Source of the DNA: Marinobacterium mangrovicola
GTDB lineage: Bacteria > Pseudomonadota > Gammaproteobacteria > Pseudomonadales > Balneatricaceae
Assembly: GCF_004339595.1 (NCBI RefSeq)
Contig: NZ_SMFU01000010.1
Span: forward strand, 62,001-126,000
Reading direction: 5' to 3'
DNA length: 64,000 bases
Part shown: piece after piece, positions 46,936 through 55,266 of the stretch
Numbering within the stretch: the stretch's first letter is position 1
Layout: the number at the start of each line of letters is the position of its first letter
The notes under the pieces: generated by a model
Database searches by the model: none
Told to the model about the DNA's origin: nothing
What the model saw: only the letters and a program-made list of their open reading frames with translations
Program-made: the position numbers and the translations under genes

Positions 46936-47895
46936 ATGACTGACGAACTGCTGAGTGTAGTAGTGCGCAAACGTGAACTGCAGGCCGAAGGGATAGTGGC
47001 TCTTGAGCTGGTGGACCCGAGCGGTAAAGCGCTGCCTGCCTTCGAGGCGGGGGCGCATATCGATCTGCATCTGGGCGACGACCTGATCCGTCAGTACTCC
47101 CTGTGCAACGATCCGGCTGACACCAGCGCCTATCGTGTCGGTATTCTGCGCGACCCCAACTCCCGCGGCGGTTCGGTGGCGGTACACGACAGACTGCATG
47201 AAGGTACCGAGCTGCAGATCAGCGCGCCGCGCAACCTGTTCCCGCTATCCGAGGCGGCGCAGCGCTCCATCCTGATCGGCGGCGGTATCGGTATCACGCC
47301 GATGATCGCCATGGCCTATGCGCTGCACGCAGCGGGCAAGGCGTTTGAGCTGCACTACTGCGGCCGTTCCCGCACCACCTGCGCCTTCGTTGATGATCTG
47401 GCCACCAGCGCCTTTGCCAGCCAGGTGCGGTTCCACTTTGACGACGAGCAGGATGGCGGAAGCATCGATCTGGATAGCGCCTTCGAGGGCGCCGATGACA
47501 GCACCCATATGTACACCTGCGGTCCCAATGGCTTCATGGAGTGGGTGATGCAGAGCGCCCGCGACAAGGGTTTTGCCGAAGACCATATCCACAAGGAGTT
47601 CTTCCAGGTGGAAGTGGAAACCGGCGGTGAGGCGTTCGAGGTTTATGCCGAGCTCAGCGATGTCACCGTCACCGTGCAGCCGGACGAGAGCATCGCCCAG
47701 GCGCTGAACCGGGCCGGCATGAAAATCAAGGTGTCCTGCGAGCAGGGCACCTGCGGCACCTGCCTGTGCGATGTGAACGAAGGCATTCCCGACCACCGCG
47801 ACGTCTTCCTCACCGAGGAGGAGAAAGAGGACAACGATCAGATGCTGATCTGCTGTTCGCGGGCGAAAACGCCGCGTCTGGTACTCGATCTCTAA
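46936..47895 (+). CDS. iacF: Dioxygenase reductase (FMN/NADH/2Fe-2S, phthalate-dioxygenase-reductase type)
   Basis: The 319-residue protein has an N-terminal flavin-binding domain (R-Q-Y-S-L-C-N-D near residue 52), a NAD-binding domain (G-G-G-I-G-I-T-P near 115) and a C-terminal plant-type ferredoxin with C-E-Q-G-T-C-G-T-C near 268 and the fourth Cys in L-I-C-C near 306. It passes electrons from NADH to the IacCD oxygenase. GGAGAGAT supports this start. The 100 bases before it are stop-free in frame, see findings. Confidence 0.93.
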   Translation: MTDELLSVVVRKRELQAEGIVALELVDPSGKALPAFEAGAHIDLHLGDDLIRQYSLCNDPADTSAYRVGILRDPNSRGGSVAVHDRLHEGTELQISAPRNLFPLSEAAQRSILIGGGIGITPMIAMAYALHAAGKAFELHYCGRSRTTCAFVDDLATSAFASQVRFHFDDEQDGGSIDLDSAFEGADDSTHMYTCGPNGFMEWVMQSARDKGFAEDHIHKEFFQVEVETGGEAFEVYAELSDVTVTVQPDESIAQALNRAGMKIKVSCEQGTCGTCLCDVNEGIPDHRDVFLTEEEKEDNDQMLICCSRAKTPRLVLDL

Positions 47896-47925
47896 GCCAG
47901 CGGCCATCGAATTAAGGAGAGAACA

Positions 47926-48426
47926 ATGATCGATCTCGAAGCATTCCGTAACGGTATGGCGTTGCTCGGTGGCGCCGTATCGGTGATATCCACCGACGGC
48001 GAAGCCGGCAAGTTCGGCTTTACCGCCACCGCAGTCACCAGCGTCACGGCGGAGCCGCCGACCCTGCTGGTCTGCATGAACCGTAACTCCTTTGCCAATG
48101 AGCACTTCAAGAAAAATGGCGTGCTCTGCGTCAACGTGCTCTCCGGCAGCCACCAGAAGCTGTCCGGCGATTTTGCCAACCCGAAACTGACCAGCGAAGA
48201 GCGCTTCGCCAGCCACGGCTGGACCAATCTCACCACCGGTGCGCCGGCGCTGGATGAGGCGCTGGTGAACTTCGACTGCCGCATCGCGGATATGCACGAG
48301 GTGGGCTCGCACACGGTGTTTTACTGCCAGATCGTCGATGCCCGCCAGAGCGGCAGCGATGAAGCACTGGTCTATTTCAACCGCGCTTACCACTGTTTGG
48401 GCGAGCGTTCCGTCGCCGCCAGCTGA
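47926..48426 (+). CDS. iacG: Flavin reductase of the IAA monooxygenase
   Basis: The 166-residue protein belongs to the flavin reductase-like FMN-binding split-barrel family: F-R-N-G-M-A-L-L-G-G-A-V-S-V near residue 4, F-T-A-T-A-V-T-S-V-T near 32 and P-P-T-L-L-V-C-M-N near 45. It supplies reduced flavin, most likely to IacA. AAGGAGAG precedes the start. It is the last gene of the iac operon. Confidence 0.92.
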   Translation: MIDLEAFRNGMALLGGAVSVISTDGEAGKFGFTATAVTSVTAEPPTLLVCMNRNSFANEHFKKNGVLCVNVLSGSHQKLSGDFANPKLTSEERFASHGWTNLTTGAPALDEALVNFDCRIADMHEVGSHTVFYCQIVDARQSGSDEALVYFNRAYHCLGERSVAAS

Positions 48427-48461
48427 TCCAGTTACAGATTCAACATACCTATAAAAACGCT

Positions 48462-48521
48462 GCTCGCGTTTTCGTGAGCGAAGCGCCCCAACGTGTCGAG
48501 AAATGCCGATGTCGGCTTTTT
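48462..48521 (+). terminator. Hairpins ending the iac operon
   Basis: GCTCGCG/CGTGAGC (48462-48479, TTTT loop) is followed by a second short hairpin GCCG/CGGC (48505-48516) with a TTTTT tail (48517-48521). The second one fits a rho-independent terminator although its stem is short. Confidence 0.6.
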
Positions 48522-48600
48522 AAATCCATCTGATCGGTGGGTAAAAGTTGTAACCCAACGCATGCGCCAAGCGCATCGACATATATCGAAGGATTAGAAC

Positions 48601-49833
48601 ATGTTGAAGCATCACTCGCGAAAGACCGGGATCTCCCTGGCGGTAGCGGCAGCGCTCCTGTCTCCTCTGGCCGCTCAGGCGGGCTTTGTGGAAGACAGCA
48701 AGATCAAGCTGGATCTGCGTAACTTCTACCTGGACCGCAACTACGACGGGGATACTCCGGATGTGGGCAGCTGGTCCCAGGCAGCGGATCTGCAGTTTTT
48801 CTCCGGCTATACGGATACGACGATCCAGTTCGGGCTCGACATGTCTGCAACCGGTGCATACATCTTTGATTCCGAGGGTAACGATGGCTCTCTGCCGTAC
48901 GATGCCGAGAAGGATGACACCCCCGACAGCTACGGCCGTGCCGGTGCGACGCTGAAGGCCAAGTATGGCGAAACCGAGCTGACCATCGGTGATCACCGTC
49001 CGCATCTGCCGGTGGCCTGGGATGATGACAGCCGCGTGCTCGACACCATCTACGAGGGTGCGATGCTGCACTCCACGGCGATCGACAACCTGGAGCTCAC
49101 CGCCGGTCGTTTCTGGGAAGCGGTCACCCGTGATTCCTCAGATAAAGAGGAGCTCTACGTCTTCCGTGGTCAGGATGAGAACCGCTCCGACGGTCTGGAT
49201 TTCTTCGGTGCGACCTACTCCTTCCCGATGAACATCAAGGGTACTTACTTCTTCGGCCGACTGAACGACTTCTACGATCAGCACTACTACGGGCTTGAGC
49301 ACCTGGCCGGTTTCGAGAACGGCATGAAGCTGAAGACCGACCTGCGCTACTTCGATTACGAAAGCGAAGGCAAGGAGTATGAGGGTGACATGGATGTGGA
49401 TGTGGTCAGCACCATGGCTACCCTGTTGGCCGGTAACCACATGTTCGCGCTCAGCTATCAGAACGTGAAGGGTGATCGTCCGGTGCCTACGCTGAACGGT
49501 TATATTCCGCAGCCTTACACCGTGCACTGGTCATCCGCCGCCTTCATCATGCCGGATGAGCGCTCCTGGGGTGTGCGTTACGGCTACAACTTCAAGGACC
49601 TCGGTTTGCCGGGCATGAAGCTGTTCACCCGTTACATCAAGGGTACCGATATCGATATCGCCGGTGGCACCGATGAGTCCCAGTCCGAACGCGATATCTA
49701 TGTGAGCTACGAGATGCAGAACGCAGCGCTGAAAGGCCTGAAATTCGACCTGCGTAGCATCGCCCATAAACGTAGCTGGGCCGATGATTACGATGAATAT
49801 CGTTTCATCACCACCTACACGTTCAACTTCTAA
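48601..49833 (+). CDS. Outer-membrane porin (OprD family)
   Basis: The 410-residue protein has a Sec signal (cleavage near L-A-A-Q-A-G at residue 26), repeated beta strands and a C-terminal Phe (T-Y-T-F-N-F), as required for outer-membrane insertion. The start of the mature protein, D-S-K-I-K-L-D-L-R-N-F-Y-L-D-R-N-Y, and the size fit OprD-type porins, whose members admit basic amino acids or aromatic acids such as benzoate, phenylacetate and vanillate. Location directly after the iac genes suggests IAA or related arylacetates as cargo; this is inference. Confidence 0.9.
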   Translation: MLKHHSRKTGISLAVAAALLSPLAAQAGFVEDSKIKLDLRNFYLDRNYDGDTPDVGSWSQAADLQFFSGYTDTTIQFGLDMSATGAYIFDSEGNDGSLPYDAEKDDTPDSYGRAGATLKAKYGETELTIGDHRPHLPVAWDDDSRVLDTIYEGAMLHSTAIDNLELTAGRFWEAVTRDSSDKEELYVFRGQDENRSDGLDFFGATYSFPMNIKGTYFFGRLNDFYDQHYYGLEHLAGFENGMKLKTDLRYFDYESEGKEYEGDMDVDVVSTMATLLAGNHMFALSYQNVKGDRPVPTLNGYIPQPYTVHWSSAAFIMPDERSWGVRYGYNFKDLGLPGMKLFTRYIKGTDIDIAGGTDESQSERDIYVSYEMQNAALKGLKFDLRSIAHKRSWADDYDEYRFITTYTFNF

Positions 49834-49863
49834 AAGCGGTAAAGCGTTTAACCGTTAAACCTT

Positions 49864-49888
49864 GGGCCGGTCGATCTCTGGCCGGCCC
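49864..49888 (+). terminator. Candidate terminator of the porin gene
   Basis: GGGCCGG (49864-49870) pairs with CCGGCCC (49882-49888). It lies 31 bases past the porin stop and is followed by TGCGCTTTG, a poor U-tail. Confidence 0.45.
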
Positions 49889-49950
49889 TGCGCTTTGATG
49901 CCGCCGTTGCTTGTCGCCCGGAGCGGAACCAACGGCGCATTGAAGCGCAT

Positions 49951-50028
49951 GAAACTGCCGTGGAAGAATATCCCCCCTTCTATTTGAGCGTCGGCAGTTT
50001 CCTTGGGAGAGCCCGGCTCTCCCTTTTT
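49951..50028 (+). promoter_or_regulatory. Attenuator-like leader before the FMN dehydrogenase gene
   Basis: GAAACTGCCG (49951-49960) and CGGCAGTTTC (49992-50001) form a perfect 10-bp stem. Three bases later GGGAGAGC/GCTCTCCC (50005-50023) with TTTTT forms a strong terminator. Its T-run ends only 24 bases before the next start codon, just before its ribosome-binding site, so it could gate that gene. Confidence 0.6.
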
Positions 50029-50052
50029 GCGTTTCAGTCACAGGAGTAAGGC

Positions 50053-51243
50053 ATGCGTCGATTCTATCGCGGCAGCAACATGGAGCGGGTTCAAAGCGTA
50101 GCGGAGATGGCTGCACTGGCCAGGCATAAGCTGCCGCATTTCGCCTGGGAGTACCTGGCGGGAGGCGCCGACAACGAGGTCACGCTGGCCGCCAACCGCA
50201 GCGTCTTTGATCGCTATGGGCTGGAGGCCAAGACCCTGCAGCCCTGTCATCCGCCGGCGGTTTCCCGGCAGCTGCTGGGCTGTGCATCTTCGCTGCCCCT
50301 GGCGATCGCGCCCACCGGCTTTAACGGCATGCTTTATCCACAGGCGGATATCGAGCTGGCTAAAGCGGCTGCCCGCAAGGGTATTCCTCTGGCCCTGAGT
50401 ACCGTATCCAACGCCACCATGGAGCAGGTGCGTGCCGCTGCGCCGGATCTGGCGTTCTGGTTTCAGCTTTACCCCATGCGCGACAGTCGCGTGCAGGTGG
50501 ATATGATCAAACGCGCCCAGGCGGTTGATGCCGCGGCGCTGCTGGTGACCAGCGATGCCACGGTGCTGGGTAACCGTGAATGGGACCGGCGCAACTTTGC
50601 CCGGCCCCGTCAGCTCAGTTTTCGCAACAAGCTCGACGTGCTGCGCCATCCCGGCTGGCTGCGTCGGGTGATGATCCCCTCCGGTGTGCCGATGATGGGC
50701 AACCTGGAACCCTATCTCCCCGAGTCGGAACGCAGCGCGCTCGGCGCGATGAAGTTTATCGGTGACCAGATGGACCCGCTGCTCGACTGGGACAAGCTGG
50801 CGCGGATCCGCGATCAATGGTCTGGCAGGCTGGTGCTCAAGGGCGTGCTGCACCCCGAGGATGCCGAGCGGGCCATCAGCCTTGGCGTTGATGCGCTGGT
50901 GGTAACCAACCATGGCGGTCGCCAGCTGGATGGCGCCATGTCCGGCCTGCAGGCGCTGGCGCGTATCGCCGAGCGGGTGAACGGGCGCATCGAACTGCTG
51001 ATGGATAGCGGCATCCGCCGCGGCTCCGATGTGGTCAAGGCGCTGGCGCTGGGCGCCAACGGCGTGCTGCTGGGGCGCTCCACGCTCTATGGCGTCGCTG
51101 CCGGCGGCAGTCAGGGGGCGGGGCGTGTGCTGGATATCCTCGATGAGGAACTCAAGCGCTGTCTTAACCTGATGGGCTGCAGTGGTATTGATGAGCTGGG
51201 GCCCGAGTGGCTGCTGGACGAGCAATATACCCCGCGCCCCTGA
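50053..51243 (+). CDS. FMN-dependent alpha-hydroxyacid dehydrogenase (mandelate/lactate dehydrogenase type)
   Basis: The 396-residue protein has the (beta/alpha)8 fold of the FMN hydroxyacid oxidase family. The W-E-Y-L-A-G-G-A-D-N-E segment near residue 32, the P-T-G-F-N-G substrate loop near 88 and the catalytic His in V-V-T-N-H-G-G-R-Q-L-D-G near 286 are all present. Members oxidise L-lactate, glycolate or (S)-mandelate to the 2-oxoacid. CAGGAG precedes the start. The neighbouring amidase recalls the mandelamide hydrolase-mandelate dehydrogenase pair of Pseudomonas putida, so an aryl-hydroxyacid substrate is likely. Confidence 0.9.
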   Translation: MRRFYRGSNMERVQSVAEMAALARHKLPHFAWEYLAGGADNEVTLAANRSVFDRYGLEAKTLQPCHPPAVSRQLLGCASSLPLAIAPTGFNGMLYPQADIELAKAAARKGIPLALSTVSNATMEQVRAAAPDLAFWFQLYPMRDSRVQVDMIKRAQAVDAAALLVTSDATVLGNREWDRRNFARPRQLSFRNKLDVLRHPGWLRRVMIPSGVPMMGNLEPYLPESERSALGAMKFIGDQMDPLLDWDKLARIRDQWSGRLVLKGVLHPEDAERAISLGVDALVVTNHGGRQLDGAMSGLQALARIAERVNGRIELLMDSGIRRGSDVVKALALGANGVLLGRSTLYGVAAGGSQGAGRVLDILDEELKRCLNLMGCSGIDELGPEWLLDEQYTPRP

Positions 51244-51324
51244 GGTGTTTCCCGGCAACGAATTGAACAGGCTCCGCACGGACTGATAGCGCCGGGGCCG
51301 CCGAGCTTTAATGAGAAGGTGATT

Positions 51325-52620
51325 ATGAATAACCCTAAAGCGTTGAATACACTTGGCCTGCGTCAGGCGTTGCTGGCGATCGATAACGGCGAGTGCACGG
51401 CCGTTGATGTGATTAATGCCTGCTTTGACCGTATCGAGGCGCGCGAGCCGCAAGTCGGTGCCTGGCAATACAGCCTGAGCCGCGAGGTTTATCTCGATCA
51501 GTATCTGAGTAACGAGGCGTTTTACCAGCAGAGCCCGCTGAAAGGTCTGCCGGTGGGGATCAAGGACATCATCGATACGGCGGATATGCCCACCGAGATG
51601 GGCTCGCCCATCCACAAGGGCCGCATGCCTGTGGATGACGCCAGCTGCGTCGCTCTGATCCGTGCGGCCGGCGGCATAGTGCTCGGAAAAACCGTCACCA
51701 CCGAGTTTGCCTACTTCAAGCCCGGTAAAACCAGGAACCCTGCGGATCTAGAGCGCACGCCCGGTGGTTCTTCCAGCGGCTCCGCCGCCGCGGTGGCCGA
51801 TGCCATGGTGCCGCTGGCGCTGGGTTCCCAGACGGCGGCGTCGGTGATTCGTCCGGCGGCTTACTGCGGCAGCGTCGGTTATGTGGGTAGCCGAGGCGAG
51901 TTCTCCCTGCGCGGCGGCCAGCCGCTGGCGCAATCGCTGGACTCCCTCGGACTGCTGTCGCGTTCGGTTGAGGATATCGAGCTGATGCGCGCCATTCTGC
52001 TGCGCCAGAACGACCCGCTGGCGCAGGCCGATGCGGTGAAGCCCCGCAAGGTGCTGATCTGTCAGGGCGATAAAGTCGGTGAAACCGATCCTGCCATGGT
52101 TGAAGCGATCAATCAGGCCGCGGCACTGCTGGAAGGGCAGGGCGTCGAGCTGGTGCAGTTCGAGGATGAGGAGTTTCTGCCGCAGATGGTGCAGCACCAC
52201 ATTCAGATCATGGGTTACGAAGTCGCCCGCAACCTGGTGGTGGAATCCCGCCAGCCAGAACTGCTCAGTGAACCGTTGCAGGACCTGATCAGCTCAGGCC
52301 TGGCGATGGAGCGTGGGCTCTACCTTGAATCTCTCAACGCGGCGGCGGTCGGTGGCGACAATCTCTGGCAGCGCTTTGGGGATGTGGATGCGATTCTGGC
52401 GCCGGCGGCGCCTGGTGTGGCGCCCCTGGGGCATGAGAAGACCGGTGCACCGCATATGAGCCGTCCCTGGCAGGCGATGGGGCTACCGGTGATTTCATTG
52501 CCGGGTCTGGTCGATGAGGCGGGGCTGCCGCTGGGTGTGCAGCTGGTCGGTCGCGCCCATGATGATGATAGTCTGTTGGCGCTGGCGCGCTGGTTTGAGG
52601 GGGCTTTGGCCTCAGCCTGA
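51325..52620 (+). CDS. Amidase-signature hydrolase (second amidase)
   Basis: The 431-residue protein has the Ser-cisSer-Lys site: Lys in G-I-K-D-I-I-D near residue 75, G-G-S-S-S-G-S near 150 and the second Ser region G-S-Q-T-A-A-S-V near 172. The last motif departs from the usual D-T-G-G-S-I-R, as in some fungal and mandelamide-type amidases. AAGG lies five bases before the ATG at 51325. It may release arylacetic or aryl-hydroxy acids from amides, for example indole-3-acetamide or mandelamide; the substrate is not determined by sequence. Confidence 0.87.
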   Translation: MNNPKALNTLGLRQALLAIDNGECTAVDVINACFDRIEAREPQVGAWQYSLSREVYLDQYLSNEAFYQQSPLKGLPVGIKDIIDTADMPTEMGSPIHKGRMPVDDASCVALIRAAGGIVLGKTVTTEFAYFKPGKTRNPADLERTPGGSSSGSAAAVADAMVPLALGSQTAASVIRPAAYCGSVGYVGSRGEFSLRGGQPLAQSLDSLGLLSRSVEDIELMRAILLRQNDPLAQADAVKPRKVLICQGDKVGETDPAMVEAINQAAALLEGQGVELVQFEDEEFLPQMVQHHIQIMGYEVARNLVVESRQPELLSEPLQDLISSGLAMERGLYLESLNAAAVGGDNLWQRFGDVDAILAPAAPGVAPLGHEKTGAPHMSRPWQAMGLPVISLPGLVDEAGLPLGVQLVGRAHDDDSLLALARWFEGALASA

Positions 52621-52644
52621 TCGCCTCGGTTTACAGCGATCAGA

Positions 52645-52669
52645 AGTGCCGGCCATCAGAGCCGGCACT
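52645..52669. terminator. Shared hairpin between convergent amidase and AraC genes
   Basis: AGTGCCGGC (52645-52653) pairs perfectly with GCCGGCACT (52661-52669). The AraC stop codon lies in the loop. The stem can form in both transcripts, but neither side has a long T-run. Confidence 0.65.
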
Positions 52670-53567
52670 CGTGTGATTGGCGGTACTCGCTGGGTGAAAG
52701 CCCGGTCTGGCGTTTGAACGCCCGGGAGTACTGGGACACATCCGAAAACCCCCATTTGAACGCAATATCCGTAATGGTCTGCTGCTCCTGATCGGCTCGG
52801 ACCAGGTCCATTCTGCTCTGCTCCAGTCTCAGGTTGAGAATGTAGCGCGCAACGCTTTCCCCGTTATGTTCAAACGCTCGGTACAGCTTGCGCTTGGAGA
52901 TGTTCAGCTCTCTGGCGAGAAACTCCGGTGACAGGCGATAGTCGTTGAGATAGCGGCGGATAAAGCGCTCCGCCAGTAGTCGCAGCGGCAGATCCGCTGC
53001 TTCTACATCCTGGTTTTCCAGTGCCGGTTTCAGCAGGGCAGTGATCGCCTCCTGGAGTGCACAGCCATCAGGCGTACTCGCACTAAATGGTGCATTTTCG
53101 AAGCTTAATTGCAGCAGCATAGTGTGTAGTAACTGACCGCTGAGACTGTTCTGGGAGATCTTGCCGAAGTGGGGAATCTTGCCGAGGCTTTGCTGCAGTC
53201 GGTCGCGGGAAAGGTGGACCGAGATCTGGCGTACCAGGCCGCGGGGGATCATGTCGAAGGCCAGACGTGAGTCGGTCAGCGCCATCTCGCCGGGGTGCAG
53301 ATCGAACTCCGTATTTTGCTTGTTATCGAACCCCATAACCCCTTGAGTTTGAAGGATTAAAAAGCAGTGTTCGTCGTTCTGGGTGTCGCTGATGCGGCGT
53401 TCTACGCGCTGGGCGTTGGTTTGTATGTGGGCAACACCGAGGCCGCCGAGGTTTTTCAGCTTGATCTGGCCGATAAACGGCGCGCAAGGGTTGGGTGTGG
53501 TGGTGAACTCACCGCAGATCTCGCGTACAGCGTGGTCCCACTGATGGAGATCAGTATTGATCGACAT
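52656..53567 (-). CDS. AraC-family regulator (FeaR-like)
   Basis: The 303-residue protein has an N-terminal AraC-binding-like domain (C-F-L-I-L-Q-T-Q-G near residue 68, then P-G-E-M-A-L-T-D-S-R) and two C-terminal helix-turn-helix motifs (L-A-R-E-L-N-I-S-K-R-K-L-Y-R-A-F and I-A-F-K-W-G-F-S-D-V-S-Q-Y). Its layout resembles FeaR, the activator of phenylethylamine oxidation in E. coli. It lies just downstream of a FeaB-like aldehyde dehydrogenase on the same strand, which supports a role in arylacetaldehyde metabolism. GGGAG precedes the start. Confidence 0.87.
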   Translation of the reverse strand: MSINTDLHQWDHAVREICGEFTTTPNPCAPFIGQIKLKNLGGLGVAHIQTNAQRVERRISDTQNDEHCFLILQTQGVMGFDNKQNTEFDLHPGEMALTDSRLAFDMIPRGLVRQISVHLSRDRLQQSLGKIPHFGKISQNSLSGQLLHTMLLQLSFENAPFSASTPDGCALQEAITALLKPALENQDVEAADLPLRLLAERFIRRYLNDYRLSPEFLARELNISKRKLYRAFEHNGESVARYILNLRLEQSRMDLVRADQEQQTITDIAFKWGFSDVSQYSRAFKRQTGLSPSEYRQSHECRL

Positions 53568-53700
53568 CGGGTAAATCTCCCTGCTTGGCCGGCGAAAACG
53601 CCGGAAACTGGTCGAAATATTAGGAAAATATTCACTTGAATAAGCAATTATTATTCCAGCTTCGATCTGTCTCCGGCGCGCCGGTGTCGGCAGGGGAGGG

Positions 53701-53716
53701 GCGCCGTTAGCGGCGC
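53701..53716 (-). terminator. Hairpin after the aldehyde dehydrogenase gene
   Basis: GCGCCG and CGGCGC pair around TTAG, with GAG.GG/CTCTC flanks that may extend the stem. It lies 14 bases beyond the aldehyde dehydrogenase stop. It has no U-tail, so its termination strength is uncertain. Confidence 0.45.
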
Positions 53717-53729
53717 TCTCTGTACGCCA

Positions 53730-55217
53730 TCAGTAGCAGAGCATCACCGATTTCAGCTCGGTGTAGTCCTCGATGAAGGCGCTGCCGAACTCACGGCCGA
53801 GGCCGGAGCTTTTCAGGCCGCCGAACGGCACGGAGGGATCGACGAAGGTGTGCATGTTGACCCAGACGGTGCCGGCTTCGATCTCCGGAATCATCCGCAT
53901 CGCCTTGCTCAGGTCGTTGGTCCAGACGCTGGCGCTGAGGCCAAACGGGGAGTCGTTGATCAGGCCCAAAAGCTCGCTCTCATCGTCGTAGGGCATGAAC
54001 GAGATGACCGGGCCAAAGGTCTCTTCCCGCATCAGCGTTTCGCTGGCGGAGCTGGCCTGCACGATGGTGGGTTCGACGAAGTAGCCGGCACGATCCAGGG
54101 CGTTACCGCCACAGACGATACGGCTTTCACGCTTCGCCTGTTCCAGGTAATGGCACACCTTGTCGAACTGCGGCTTGTTGGATATCGGACCGAACATCAC
54201 CGACTCGTCCAGTGGTGAGCCGATCTTCGCCTGGCTGAGGCCTGCGGCCAGCTTGCTGGTCAGCTCATCGATGCGGGAGCGGTGCACAAAGACACGTTCC
54301 GGAGCGGCACAGACCTGGCCCTGGTGCACATAACCGGTCTGAAGCAGGCCGCCGACGGCGCGATCGATATCCGCATCGGCGAGCAGCGCGGCGGCGTTCT
54401 TGCCGCCCAGCTCTAGGGTGCAGCGGGTCAGGTTGGCCGCCATGGCGGTCTGGCCCACTTTCATGCCGGTGGGCACGGAGCCGGTGAAGGAGACCTTGGC
54501 TACATCCGGGTGTTCGATCAGCTGCTGGCCGATAGCGCCCTCGCCGTTGAGCACGTTGATCACCCCGGCGGGGATGCCCGCCTCAATCGCCAGCTCCGCC
54601 AGGCGCAGCAGGGTCAGCGGGGTGAACTCGCTGGGCTTGAGCACGATGGTGCAGCCGGTAGCCAGCGCCGCGCCGATCTTCCAGTTGGCGATCATCACCG
54701 AGAAGTTCCAAGGGATGATGCCGGCGACCACGCCCACCGGTTCGCGGCGGGTCATGGCGCTGTAGCGCTCGCCCTGCATCGACGGGAAGGAGGGAGTCAG
54801 GGTTTCACCGGCGATCTTGGTGGCCCAGCCGGCGTAGTAGCGCAGTGACATGGCGCTCTGTTGCACTTCCAGCATGCGCGACAGGTGGATCGATTTGCCG
54901 CTGCAGAGGGTTTCGAGCTGGGCCAGCTCTTCGCCGTTGGCTTCGATCAGATCGGCAAAGCGGTTGATCAGCTGGCCGCGCTCGTACGGAGTTTTCTGCG
55001 CCCATTCGCCTTTGAAGGCGCGTTTGGCGCTGGCCACGGCGGCATCCAGTTCCGCTGTGCTGGCGCTGGCCACCTGGGCCAGAGGCTGTTCGGTAGCGGG
55101 GTCGATCAGGTCGATTTTAGCGGTGTCGCTGGCGCGGCTGGCTTCCCCGGCGATGAACTGTCCGTGCTCACGCAGCAGGTAGGCTTTGACGCTGTCGAGA
55201 ATCTCTATCTGTGACAT
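53730..55217 (-). CDS. Aldehyde dehydrogenase (phenylacetaldehyde dehydrogenase type)
   Basis: The 495-residue protein has the NAD-dependent aldehyde dehydrogenase fold: I-P-W-N-F-S near residue 165, F-T-G-S-V-P-T-G near 240, the general-base Glu in L-E-L-G-G-K near 264 and the catalytic Cys in Q-G-Q-V-C-A near 298. The whole layout, including the G-R-x-F-G end, resembles FeaB. It oxidises an arylacetaldehyde to the acid; indole-3-acetaldehyde to IAA is an attractive possibility next to the iac genes. It follows the GMC oxidoreductase gene by 49 bases, so an alcohol-to-aldehyde-to-acid pair is likely. Confidence 0.9.
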   Translation of the reverse strand: MSQIEILDSVKAYLLREHGQFIAGEASRASDTAKIDLIDPATEQPLAQVASASTAELDAAVASAKRAFKGEWAQKTPYERGQLINRFADLIEANGEELAQLETLCSGKSIHLSRMLEVQQSAMSLRYYAGWATKIAGETLTPSFPSMQGERYSAMTRREPVGVVAGIIPWNFSVMIANWKIGAALATGCTIVLKPSEFTPLTLLRLAELAIEAGIPAGVINVLNGEGAIGQQLIEHPDVAKVSFTGSVPTGMKVGQTAMAANLTRCTLELGGKNAAALLADADIDRAVGGLLQTGYVHQGQVCAAPERVFVHRSRIDELTSKLAAGLSQAKIGSPLDESVMFGPISNKPQFDKVCHYLEQAKRESRIVCGGNALDRAGYFVEPTIVQASSASETLMREETFGPVISFMPYDDESELLGLINDSPFGLSASVWTNDLSKAMRMIPEIEAGTVWVNMHTFVDPSVPFGGLKSSGLGREFGSAFIEDYTELKSVMLCY

Positions 55218-55266
55218 ATGGGTTTTCTCTCTCGAAATCGTTGCTTATTAGTTTGAACCGGAGCGA

